A DNA stretch of 64,000 nucleotides from Amphibacillus cookii (GTDB lineage Bacteria; Bacillota; Bacilli; Bacillales; Amphibacillaceae), in contig NZ_JAFBDS010000010.1 in NCBI RefSeq assembly GCF_016908375.1, positions 98,811 through 162,810 on the forward strand, written 5' to 3'. How positions within the stretch are numbered: position 1 is the stretch's first letter; every line of letters starts with the position of its first letter. The position numbers were made by a program, and so were the translations under genes. Of this stretch, positions 27,619 to 35,536 are shown piece by piece. The notes under the pieces were generated by a model. It was not told where the DNA came from. It was given only the letters and a program-made list of their open reading frames with translations, and did not search any database.

Positions 27619-28371
27619 TTACAGTTCACTTAAATTAATGGATTCTACAAGTTTAATGATATACTCTTCCTCCATATTAAACCCTTGAATAATAAATTCA
27701 TATGATTCTGTTTTTATATAAGCTCTAATTACTTCACCTTGAGAGATTATAAAAGTTGGATGCCCTTGAAGGTCAACCTTATTCAGATCCTCTTTATTAG
27801 TCACCTCTGCCATGATGTTTTTTTTATAATCCTCTATTGATAAATTGTTTTTAGTCTGGTAAACAATTATCTCATCTGCTTCTTTACCATAGCTGGTCAT
27901 TGTTGTAATTAAATTATTTTGTGAGGAAATATCAGTATTTGATTTCTTATCACTTAACAGGTTTGGTAACCTTAGATCAATTTCATTTCTAAGATGTTCC
28001 GCACCTCGAATATTACTAACTTGATCCCAATCTGAATGTTCGCTTATATCATTACTGCTGGATAAATAGTCATCATCAGATGAACCGCTTGTATTATGAA
28101 TTTGTTGTTCATTACTATTTTGCATAAAATGATAAGTCCTATCTTGAAGTATCAAGGAATAGACACTACCAAATAAAATAGTAAGCAAAGTGACGGAAAT
28201 TACTATGTTTTTAGTTACAAACCATAATCGAATTGGCTTTTTATTTTTTTCGAGTTCGTCCAGCCTTGCGTTCATCTTTTGTTTTATGAGCTTTTTTCTA
28301 CCTTCTTCCCAGTGAATATCGATTTTGTTTAATTGATGATCGTAATGAGAATGATCTTTAAAAGAGTTCAT
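27619..28371 (-). CDS. Probable anti-sigma factor, second pair
   Basis: 250-aa single-pass membrane protein: basic cytoplasmic N-terminus (about 1-52), TM at about 53-72 (IVISVTLLTILFGSVYSLIL), a Ser/Asp-rich spacer, and an extracytoplasmic domain (about 150-250) resembling the DUF4367-like region of Bacillus anti-sigma proteins. The family assignment is tentative. It overlaps the ECF sigma gene upstream by 14 bp, which is the main evidence for its role. Confidence 0.72.
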   Translation of the reverse strand: MNSFKDHSHYDHQLNKIDIHWEEGRKKLIKQKMNARLDELEKNKKPIRLWFVTKNIVISVTLLTILFGSVYSLILQDRTYHFMQNSNEQQIHNTSGSSDDDYLSSSNDISEHSDWDQVSNIRGAEHLRNEIDLRLPNLLSDKKSNTDISSQNNLITTMTSYGKEADEIIVYQTKNNLSIEDYKKNIMAEVTNKEDLNKVDLQGHPTFIISQGEVIRAYIKTESYEFIIQGFNMEEEYIIKLVESINLSEL

Positions 28372-28885
28372 GAACAGACTCTCCTTTCAAAAAATTCTTT
28401 TCCAAGTTATTTATGGCTCGATGTAGCGTAACCTTCACTTTACTTTTCGACCAACCCAAGATTTCCGCAGTCTCCTGTACAGAAAAATGCTTGATTTTCC
28501 GAAGCAGAATAACTTCTCTTTGCGATCTTTTTAACTGTTGTATGGCTTCTATTAATTCTTGGTCTGTTTCTTTGTATAAAACAATATCTTCCGGCAAATC
28601 ATGGTCATCAGCTTTTATAGGCAATAATGTATCCTTTAAGAGTTGAATGTGTTTCGTTTTTCGTATATAATCAATTGCCAGATTCCTTGCGATTTTCATA
28701 ATCCAAGTCTTGCAACTGGAGTGACCTTCAAATTGATCATAATTTAAATACGCTTTGATGAATGTCTCTTGTGTGATATCCTCAGCTTGTTTATAATCTT
28801 TTATCATAAAATTAACAAATAATAAAATATCTTTCGAATACAAATCATACAAGTTATTTATTCGGTCCTTTTTATGTTCAGACAA
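28358..28885 (-). CDS. ECF RNA polymerase sigma factor, second pair (SigX/SigV-like)
   Basis: 175 aa with region 2.1-2.4 (YSKDILLFVNFMIKDYKQAED, ITQETFIKAYLNYDQFEG, CKTWIMKIARNLAIDYIRK) and region 4 (FSVQETAEILGWSKSKVKVTLHRA). The TTG at 28885 is preferred to the TTG at 28888 because GGAGGA ends five bases upstream. The N-terminus and WGWSKSKVKVTLHRA phrasing resemble Bacillus SigV/SigX-type factors for envelope stress. It is paired with the overlapping anti-sigma gene. Confidence 0.92.
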   Translation of the reverse strand: MSEHKKDRINNLYDLYSKDILLFVNFMIKDYKQAEDITQETFIKAYLNYDQFEGHSSCKTWIMKIARNLAIDYIRKTKHIQLLKDTLLPIKADDHDLPEDIVLYKETDQELIEAIQQLKRSQREVILLRKIKHFSVQETAEILGWSKSKVKVTLHRAINNLEKNFLKGESVHELF

Positions 28886-29461
28886 CAAAATCCTCCTCTC
28901 CTCATAAAATATATTAAGTTTTTAAACTTCTGCTTATACTGCCCTCTTTACCAATATAGACGAATTGTTAACTTAACGGTTACGATAATAATAAATTTTA
29001 ACGATCGTAAAACTTTATAACAGGTGAAAAAAGTGGTGGAAGGTTGATAGCTAATTTGTTAAATAATGAAAAATAAAGTAGGCAAAGAATAAACATAGGA
29101 ATTTCATTCTATTTTTCCTTGTACCTATTTCTCAAGATTTAACTCTGAATTTTTTAGTGAAATTCACCGCTTCAAAGAAGAAATTTCGGACAAATCAATT
29201 TGAGTTTCCGATTGGTACGAAAAGAAAAGCTTAATTATTACACTCACAAAAAGCCTGTCCTATTTATAATTGAGAACAGGCTAATTATTTCAATTGAACT
29301 TTGTACAATACTCATATTTCTAAAAAAGATCACTTTTACATGAAGTTCTAATAATTTATAGAATTTCCAACCTGAAGAATTTCTTCTTTTTTAAGAGTAT
29401 CTGTGAAAAATATATATTGGTAATCTTTTTGTTTTTTTAAAATTATTAAATCACTTTAAAT
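28886..29461. other. Intergenic region: promoter side of the sigma gene plus a terminator
   Basis: Upstream of the ECF gene the minus strand has AT-rich sequence in which no clear autoregulatory ECF promoter could be fixed. A terminator (AGCCTGT...ACAGGCT with a T-run on the minus strand) occupies 29246-29282, probably ending the vanZ-remnant transcript. No gene is seen. Confidence 0.55.
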
Positions 29462-30098
29462 TATTTTCTCAAAATATGTAAAACAGGAAGAGAAACCATA
29501 TATCCAACAAAAAAACCAATATTGTATAAAAATAGATCAGCTAAATCAAAAACACCTACTTTTAATTGAACTTGTAGAAATTCAATTAAAATAGCAAAAC
29601 CCTCAAATACTAAAAATCTTGGTAAAAACCGACTAAAAATAGTTGAATGAGTAACAAGAAATAAAATGGAAGAAAAATGATAATGTTAACAATCATCACT
29701 ATCAATGATGCGGTATCACCTTGAATATCAAAAATAAACCCAAATGGATTCCAAGAATATCCCCCAGTTTCTCCAAAGTATTGATGATCTGGTCGAAGTA
29801 ATCCGATTACTAAGACTAATAAATATAATCCTAAAATTAGATATCTATCAATCTTATTATCTAGTTTAAATACGATGTTCAACAATACATAGATAGTACA
29901 AATTACTATAAATACAGCTAGAACGTTCTTATTAGCACTCTCCATATTAGCAAAAAACATTGGTAATATATCTATAAAGAACCCTACATACACTAAGGTA
30001 CCTACTAACATACTAAATAAAAGCAATATAAACTTTACTATTATCCTTTTTGTTTTAACCGTTATTGTAAACCTCTCCTTTCTTAATAGAATCTGCAT
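29462..30098 (-). pseudogene. VanZ-family membrane protein, frameshifted
   Basis: The first frame (30098 to 29610) encodes a TM protein ending abruptly in FLVGFYQDF. A one-base shift near 29620 opens the rest of a VanZ domain (FAILIEFLQVQLKVGVFDLA, then DLFLYNIGFFVGYM) to a stop at 29462. VanZ proteins normally end with this IEFxQ...GVFDxxDxxxNTxGxxxGY block, so one gene has been split by an indel. The start is uncertain: the best SD (AAGGAGAGG) lies inside the frame and is followed by ATA, not ATG. A sequencing error cannot be excluded. Confidence 0.75.
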
Positions 30099-30265
30099 TT
30101 AATACTAAATAGATTATCATTTACGTGTTTTTTATACACTTAATATGTTCTTGATAAGATTAAAAATAATATGAATATATTTCAAGTTATTTTAGAAAAT
30201 TATGGATTATTCATTTTTCATCTAGTATATATATCATTTATTTTCATATTGAATTAGAAATCTCC

Positions 30266-30553
30266 TCACCAAGAGACGAGGAGATAAAATATTCTAACAT
30301 TATATTCTTTTGCTCCATTGTAGTTTAAGCGACCCTTTAAAAACAATTTTATTAGACTAACACTTGTTTCTAAATCTTCTTCTAATGGAAAATGGCCTGT
30401 GTTTAGTAAATGGACGTCACAGTCTTTCAAATCATTTTGGAAGGCCAGTGTCCCTTCAGATCCGAAAAACATGTCATTTTTGCCCCACGCAACTAGCGTC
30501 GGTGGCTGATGTGTTCTGAAATATTCATACCATTCTGCGATCTTATCAAACAA
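30266..30553 (-). pseudogene. Alpha/beta-hydrolase C-terminal fragment
   Basis: About 95 codons carry the C-terminal third of a haloalkane-dehalogenase/epoxide-hydrolase-like protein: YFRTHQPPTLVAWGKNDMFF (acid-residue strand) and LLNTGHFPLEED (catalytic His). The nucleophile elbow and N-terminal two thirds are missing; the frame begins at the junction with a CGNR-gene fragment on the other strand. It is not expected to be active. Confidence 0.78.
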
Positions 30554-30556
30554 TTA

Positions 30557-30841
30557 AAGGTTAACTTAACCCTTGACTCGGCGTCTGATAAGATGCACCT
30601 AATAACTGAAGGGCTAACAACAAGAGATCACGTCTTATATCAGCTTATTCAATCCGTTTTCGATACATTGGAAACAACTGCTACTGTTCGCATTAAAAAG
30701 TGTGAGCATGCCGAATGTTATCTTCATTTTGTTGATACATCGAAGCCAGGAAAACGACGATGGTGCAGCATGGAGCTATGCGGCAACCGACAAAAGGCTG
30801 CGGAATTTTATGCGCGGAAAAAGAAGAAGCGTCGTTCATAA
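30557..30841 (+). pseudogene. CGNR zinc-finger protein, C-terminal fragment
   Basis: The last ~90 residues of an ABATE/CGNR-family regulator: KKCEHAECYLHFVDTSKPGK and WCSMELCGNRQKAAEFYARKK with the paired Cys residues of the CGNR finger. The N-terminal domain is absent, cut at about 30555 where the hydrolase fragment begins on the opposite strand. Confidence 0.8.
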
Positions 30842-30866
30842 TTCGACATCAACCCTTCAGATATAA

Positions 30867-30977
30867 TTACTTACTGAAAAGCCTTCTGCAGGAATGGTAC
30901 TAGGAGCTTCAATCATCCTATTTAATATAGGCTTGAACGTTACCGCATTCAAACGCAACAACGAGCGTATTTTTTAG
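30867..30977 (+). pseudogene. Possible EamA (DMT) transporter C-terminal remnant
   Basis: A 36-codon open stretch without a start, encoding LLTEKPSAGMVLGASIILFN and ending in a basic tail. This resembles the last TM helix of EamA/DMT permeases (LGExPS...GAxLIxxG). Weak because short. Confidence 0.4.
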
Positions 30978-30996
30978 TGTTCAGTACCATTCCTGC
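30888..30996. repeat. 14-bp perfect inverted repeat, 81 bp apart
   Basis: GCAGGAATGGTACT (30888-30901) and its exact complement AGTACCATTCCTGC (30983-30996) flank the EamA-like remnant. The origin is unknown. Confidence 0.75.
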
Positions 30997-31016
30997 GTCA
31001 AAAAGGTGATAATGTT

Positions 31017-31112
31017 TTGATTTACTTCGGAATACTATTTTGTCTGATTGCATGCATTTCAAGTTTCATTAAGTTAAAGTATATATTTACTGGAAAACAA
31101 GTTGAAGGATAG
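31017..31112 (+). CDS. Possible 31-aa membrane peptide
   Basis: TTG start at 31017 with AAAAGGTG about 8 nt upstream. It encodes a single hydrophobic helix (IYFGILFCLIACISSFIKL) and a short basic tail, ending in TAG. Many Firmicute genomes carry such tiny membrane peptides, but nothing else supports this one. Confidence 0.35.
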   Translation: MIYFGILFCLIACISSFIKLKYIFTGKQVEG

Positions 31113-31137
31113 ATCCGGTTTACATACAGCTTTACTC

Positions 31138-32505
31138 TTATAAATAATTTATTAGAGCAGTTGCCACAGAAAAATAAATGAATAAGCCTACTATGTCATT
31201 TACTGTTGTAATGAATGGACCAGATGCTACTGCTGGGTCTATTTTAAGCTTATCAATTATTAATGGAATAACAGTTCCTGTCAAAGTAGAAACAAGTACG
31301 GTTACAAATAATGAGATGCCTACAACAAACCCTAGTGCCAAACTGGAATTTGGGAGAAAAAACGTTATGATGGCTACGACTATTCCACACACGACGCCCA
31401 TCATGAGGCCCGTCAAGCTTTCTCGTTTTAACAATTTAATGATCCTGCTTTGATCAAACCTCTCTAACGCTAATCCACGGACAACGATTGCTAAGGATTG
31501 TGTCCCCGTATTCCCTGCCATATCGGCGATTAGTGGGATAAAAACGGCTAAAATAGCTACTTCTGCTAATGTTCCTTCAAACCCTCCAATTAGACCTGCT
31601 GTTAACATGCCAAAAAATAATAATAAAATGAGCCATGGCAACCTTTTTTTTGTGGCCGTAAAAGCATCGACATTAAGGTCTAGCGCTCCTTTTACAGCTG
31701 CAAATTGCCCAATATCTTCTGTTGTTTCTTCTTCAATGACATCGATAATGTCATCGACCGTTACGATCCCAATTATTTTTTCATCATCTGTTACTACCGG
31801 AACAGCTAATAAATCATAGTCTTTAATAAGAGTAGAAACCTCTTCTTGATCTGTCAAAGGTGATACAGAAACCACTTGCTCCTTCATTATATTTTCAATC
31901 AACTCGTCTTCTAATGAGGTAATCAATTCACGAAGCGATACGATGCCAATTAATTTTTCGTCTTCATTTGTGACGTACAAGTAATAAATCGTCTCAGCAT
32001 CCGTTCCTTCATTTCGCAACCGTTCCATTACTTCGGATACCGTTTCCTTTGAAGCCAAGGTGATAAACTCCGTTGTCATGATTGACCCTGCTGCCTCTTC
32101 TTTATATGATAGCAATTGTTTAATGTTATTAGCTTCCTTTTCATCCATTTTATTTAATAAAAATGAAGCAACACCATCAGGAATTTGACCAAAAAAGTCC
32201 GTAATGTCATCAGCGGCAAGCTCGTTTAACATATTTAATGCAAACGCATCTTCCAGCTCAGAAAACACTATTTTTTGCTCCACTAAGGCTAACCCTTGAA
32301 AAATTCCAGCAAATTCGATAGGGTCTAGGTAATCATACAGACGCTTTCTTTTTTCCTCACTCATTTGCTTAAATATTTCAATTTGATCGGTCGAGTGAAG
32401 GTCTAAAAATGCCTTTCGAAAGCTATCTTTTTCATTTTTTTTCAGATACAAAAATAGATAATAAGTAAATTCTTCTCTGTTCTTAATATTTAATGTTCTT
32501 TCCAT
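31138..32505 (-). CDS. mgtE: Magnesium transporter MgtE
   Basis: 455-aa Mg2+ channel/transporter: N-terminal superhelical domain (about 1-130), a CBS pair (about 135-255, with GIVSLRELITS and GIVTVDDIIDVIEEE), a plug helix, then five TM helices (about 285-455) with the PLIADMAGNTGTQSLAIVVRGLA pore motif. The cytoplasmic domains close the pore when Mg2+ is high. GGAGG lies before the ATG. It follows mgtC by 23 bp in an operon under M-box control. Confidence 0.95.
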   Translation of the reverse strand: MERTLNIKNREEFTYYLFLYLKKNEKDSFRKAFLDLHSTDQIEIFKQMSEEKRKRLYDYLDPIEFAGIFQGLALVEQKIVFSELEDAFALNMLNELAADDITDFFGQIPDGVASFLLNKMDEKEANNIKQLLSYKEEAAGSIMTTEFITLASKETVSEVMERLRNEGTDAETIYYLYVTNEDEKLIGIVSLRELITSLEDELIENIMKEQVVSVSPLTDQEEVSTLIKDYDLLAVPVVTDDEKIIGIVTVDDIIDVIEEETTEDIGQFAAVKGALDLNVDAFTATKKRLPWLILLLFFGMLTAGLIGGFEGTLAEVAILAVFIPLIADMAGNTGTQSLAIVVRGLALERFDQSRIIKLLKRESLTGLMMGVVCGIVVAIITFFLPNSSLALGFVVGISLFVTVLVSTLTGTVIPLIIDKLKIDPAVASGPFITTVNDIVGLFIYFSVATALINYL

Positions 32506-32528
32506 ATGGTCTTCCTCCTTTCTAACCT

Positions 32529-33224
32529 CTATAGATGTTCCACATTTACCGTTAATACAAAATCAATTTTTTTAATGAGATAATATATTTCCGTTGTGTA
32601 CTGTTTTTCAGGTGCTGAGAGTCGTAAGTCAATTTGTTGATTGCCGTTATCCAAGTCTTTTATCTTAATATCTCGTATGGTAATATCACTTTTTTCATTT
32701 TGACTGAGTCCTTGACCCTTTTGTTCGATCGTTTTAATGAGTTCTGTCATTTTATAATTTGGCTCCATGACTATTTTCACAGCCACTTCTCTTTCCCGTA
32801 AGGTGACAGGGCCGACGGTTTTAATAATTAGTGGTAAGAAATTAACTGCGATAATAAGCAAAATTATTGCAACCGTTGCTTCAAAGTAAAAGCCAGCTCC
32901 CACAGTAATGCCTAATCCTGATGCTGCCCATATCATCGCTGCACTTGTTAATCCAGAAATCACATCATTGTTTCTCCGAAGAATGACACCTGCTCCAAGA
33001 AATCCGACTCCACTGACAATTTGTGCAGCTAAACGCATAGGGTCAGATGCATAATGATGAAACGATTGAATAGAAACGATCGTAACTAAACAGCTTGCTA
33101 CACTAATTACCATACACGTTTTAAGACCTAGCGGTTTATGTTTTAGTTGCCGATCGATACCAATTAACATACCAAAGAATAAAGCTAGAGATAATTTTAA
33201 AACCATTTCGAATTCAAAAATCAT
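32529..33224 (-). CDS. MgtC/SapB family membrane protein
   Basis: 231 aa: an MgtC N-terminal domain of about four TM helices (SLALFFGMLIGIDRQLKHKPLGLKTCMVI, then VSGVGFLGAGVILRRNNDVI and LTSAAMIWAASGLGITVGAG) and a C-terminal ACT-like cytoplasmic domain. MgtC proteins help cells cope with low Mg2+ by restraining ATP synthase in enteric bacteria; the exact role in Firmicutes is not established. The ATG at 33224 follows AAAGGAGG at 8 nt. It is cotranscribed with mgtE downstream of an M-box. Confidence 0.9.
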   Translation of the reverse strand: MIFEFEMVLKLSLALFFGMLIGIDRQLKHKPLGLKTCMVISVASCLVTIVSIQSFHHYASDPMRLAAQIVSGVGFLGAGVILRRNNDVISGLTSAAMIWAASGLGITVGAGFYFEATVAIILLIIAVNFLPLIIKTVGPVTLREREVAVKIVMEPNYKMTELIKTIEQKGQGLSQNEKSDITIRDIKIKDLDNGNQQIDLRLSAPEKQYTTEIYYLIKKIDFVLTVNVEHL

Positions 33225-33263
33225 AGTAATGCCTCCTTTCAATGTATTATGACATTATCTTTC

Positions 33264-33377
33264 TTAATGTCCCCACCGTCCCAACAGTGGAAGTGGAAAT
33301 GGTTCGTCTGTTCTTTTTTTGAATATCAATAAACGTTCACCTTCGTTATCACTCCACGAATAGTGGGTATCACTCAT
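33264..33377 (-). CDS. Small 37-aa ORF between the M-box and mgtC
   Basis: ATG at 33377 with GGAGGTGGAAAAGGG just upstream; it encodes a charged 37-residue peptide (starts MSDTHYSWSDNEGE, ends LPLLGRWGH) and stops 39 bp before the mgtC ATG. It lies after the M-box terminator, inside the Mg-responsive transcript. No homologue is known to me. It could be a small regulatory protein or a leader peptide. Confidence 0.5.
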   Translation of the reverse strand: MSDTHYSWSDNEGERLLIFKKRTDEPFPLPLLGRWGH

Positions 33378-33407
33378 TTCCCTTTTCCACCTCCTTTTAT
33401 CATATTA

Positions 33408-33441
33408 AAAAACCATCTTCAAACGAACGAAGATGGTTTCA
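33408..33441 (-). terminator. Terminator of the M-box riboswitch expression platform
   Basis: On the minus strand AAACCATCTTC...GAAGATGGTTT is followed by TTTT, about 50 nt downstream of the aptamer. When Mg2+ is bound this stem should form and stop transcription before mgtC-mgtE. Confidence 0.9.
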
Positions 33442-33487
33442 ATAAACACGAATCATAAAGCATGCCTAAAAAGGCAGACTGATCCTG

Positions 33488-33655
33488 CATAATCCTTCCT
33501 CCATTCGTAGAGCTTTAGCACTGTGCGGCATAGGACCAAATCCAGCTACATTAAAAACCACCTTAATTCGATAGTCTCTGTTGACCCATTGGCGTCTTTG
33601 GACATTTTTGGGCAGCAGCGTATCTCCAGCACAGGAGCCTCACCTAACGAGGTTT
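33488..33655 (-). ncRNA. M-box (ykoK-type) magnesium riboswitch
   Basis: The minus strand carries the conserved M-box blocks in order: CGTTAGGTGAGGCTCCT, GATACGCTGCTGCCCA, AGACGCCAATGGGTCAACAG, and AGTGCTAAAGCTCTACGAA at the 3' end. This is a near-textbook aptamer, followed by a terminator and the mgtC-mgtE operon. Confidence 0.96.
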
Positions 33656-33740
33656 TTATTTAATTAATTTCTCCGTGAACATCATACATCCTGAACAAAC
33701 ATCTGTCAACATGCTTCTGCTACCCCATTTGTGCATTCAC

Positions 33741-34649
33741 TTAACATTCTTTTGTTTCAGAGTATGGATTAATATGAACCAACACATCGGACACATCGTC
33801 ATGCTCAGTCATTAATGCCTGCTTTACTTGTTTAGAAATATGATGGCCTTTTTCCACATTCAGTGTAGCATCGACGCTAATTTTAAGATCAACGACCACA
33901 TATTGACCATGGCTTCGGGCCCGTAAGTCATCCACCTGCAAAACACCTGTTACGTTCTCCGTTGTTACAGTAAAACGTTTGCTCTCCTCCTCATCCAATA
34001 CATTTTCCAGCACCATATGAATCGATTGCCGAACCATCTGATAACCAATTCGTATAATAAACAGGGCCACGATAATCCCAGCCAACGGGTCCAGATAGAC
34101 CAGTTGCCCATACCCGATCTGATCACCAATGATTGCTCCGGCTACCCCGAAAAACACGCCAATCGAAGATAACACATCGGAGCGATGATGCCAGGCATCG
34201 GCCATCAAGGCCGGACTGTTGATTCGTTTTCCCAACCGATATTTATATTGATACATGAGCTCTTTGCAGATAATCGAAATCGCCACGCCGATGAGGGCAA
34301 TACCTGTCGGCGCTTGGGGTGTATCGCCCCAAAAGACTTGCAAGGAAGACCAGGCAATTTCAATCCCGACCAAGATCAATAATATAGACACAATAATGGC
34401 CGCAATACTTTCCGCTTTGCCATGACCATACGGGTGTTCTTTATCAGGTGGTTTATTGGCTGCGCGTATGCCCGCCAGAACGGTGACCGAGCTGATAACA
34501 TCTGAAGCAGAATGAACCGCATCAGCAATCAGTGCGCGGCTTCCAGATAGCCACCCGACAGTCCCTTTCATAATAGCTAGTAACAAATTTCCAATAATAC
34601 CCATCCAAGAAGCAAATTGTGCTTTTCGGCTGCGTTGATCTTGCTTCAT
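33741..34649 (-). CDS. Cation diffusion facilitator (CDF) metal exporter
   Basis: 302-aa CDF transporter: six TM helices with metal-site motifs DAVHSASDVISS (about TM2) and DAWHHRSDVLSS (TM5), then a cytoplasmic metal-sensing domain (about 205-290, VLENVLDEEESKRF and DVLVHINPYSE). It exports divalent ions such as Zn, Mn or Fe in exchange for protons; DxxHxxSD sites of this type are often Mn- or Zn/Fe-selective. The ATG at 34649 is used because GGAGGGG lies 6 nt upstream. GC content is noticeably higher than in neighbouring genes, a hint of separate origin. Confidence 0.93.
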   Translation of the reverse strand: MKQDQRSRKAQFASWMGIIGNLLLAIMKGTVGWLSGSRALIADAVHSASDVISSVTVLAGIRAANKPPDKEHPYGHGKAESIAAIIVSILLILVGIEIAWSSLQVFWGDTPQAPTGIALIGVAISIICKELMYQYKYRLGKRINSPALMADAWHHRSDVLSSIGVFFGVAGAIIGDQIGYGQLVYLDPLAGIIVALFIIRIGYQMVRQSIHMVLENVLDEEESKRFTVTTENVTGVLQVDDLRARSHGQYVVVDLKISVDATLNVEKGHHISKQVKQALMTEHDDVSDVLVHINPYSETKEC

Positions 34650-35036
34650 CTTCGTCCCCTCCAAACTCTCATAACCTTATACTATTTTAATAAGCGTTTT
34701 TTAGCCTTTTTTTCTCTGTGGAAAGATCTCTTTTATTCTAGCAAATCGACTTCATATGGGTCTACAGCAACCTTTTTGAGGGGATGAAGTAATGTAAGCG
34801 AGGGGCAAATGAATCTGCGAAGCCCAACAAAATTGCCTATATCCAACATGAAGGTAAGAAGGGAATGTAGCATTTCTAGGGTTGAAAAACAAGTTGGATC
34901 AATGGGATAAAATGACTGCTAGGAAAGGATTTAATGGAGAAGTACTGGGCATATTATATTTTTTCGTCAATGATTTATAGCCAAGGTTCCCGTACCAATA
35001 CTCGGTGACAAGCTTCACTATATTTGACCATAAAAA
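34650..35036. other. Intergenic region with no supported gene
   Basis: Contains the CDF promoter side on the left; no open frame with a ribosome binding site and no family match was found. Confidence 0.5.
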
Positions 35037-35078
35037 CACCCCCGAAAGTTAGATTTTTTACTCTAACTTTCAGGGATT
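35037..35078 (-). terminator. Terminator of the blaR1-blaI unit
   Basis: CCCGAAAGTTAGA / TCTAACTTTCAGGG forms a long stem with an A/T-rich loop just downstream of the blaI stop. Confidence 0.9.
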
Positions 35079-35129
35079 GGTACCCAATTAGGGCATGTAG
35101 AGGGTCTATTTTCTATTTGAAGTATTGAT

Positions 35130-35513
35130 CTATTTCTCTTTTCGTTTACGCTCTAAAATGGACCGCAGTTCGTCCAGTTCTTCTTTCGACAAAGACTCTT
35201 CTTCGATAAATTGAACTAGCATCGGTTTGAACGTCCCACCATAGATTCTTTTAATAAAAGACTGTGCCTCGGCGCGTTTACATTCATCTTCCGAGTATAA
35301 CGGGAAAAAGGTATACACTTTTTGATCTTTGTTGACCCCTACGACCTGTTTTTTCGTTAATCGATCGAGAAGCGTTCGAATTGTTTTGGGTTTCCAATCC
35401 GTTTGTTCTTGCACAGCTTGGATCACTTGATTCGCAGTCTGAGGACTATTTTCCCAAAGGACTTTCATGATCTCCCACTCGGATTCAGAAATACTAGGCA
35501 GTCGATTAGACAT
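35130..35513 (-). CDS. blaI: Penicillinase repressor BlaI
   Basis: 127-aa winged-helix repressor (ISESEWEIMKVLWENSPQTANQVIQAV, recognition helix TIRTLLDRLTKK) with a C-terminal dimerisation region containing the FF cleavage area near YTFFPLYSEDE. It binds TACA/TGTA operators in the bla control region and is degraded after BlaR1 senses a beta-lactam. GGAGGGGAGGAG precedes the ATG; the gap to blaR1 is 23 bp. Confidence 0.93.
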   Translation of the reverse strand: MSNRLPSISESEWEIMKVLWENSPQTANQVIQAVQEQTDWKPKTIRTLLDRLTKKQVVGVNKDQKVYTFFPLYSEDECKRAEAQSFIKRIYGGTFKPMLVQFIEEESLSKEELDELRSILERKRKEK

Positions 35514-35536
35514 CTCCTCCCCTCCTTCTATTCACA

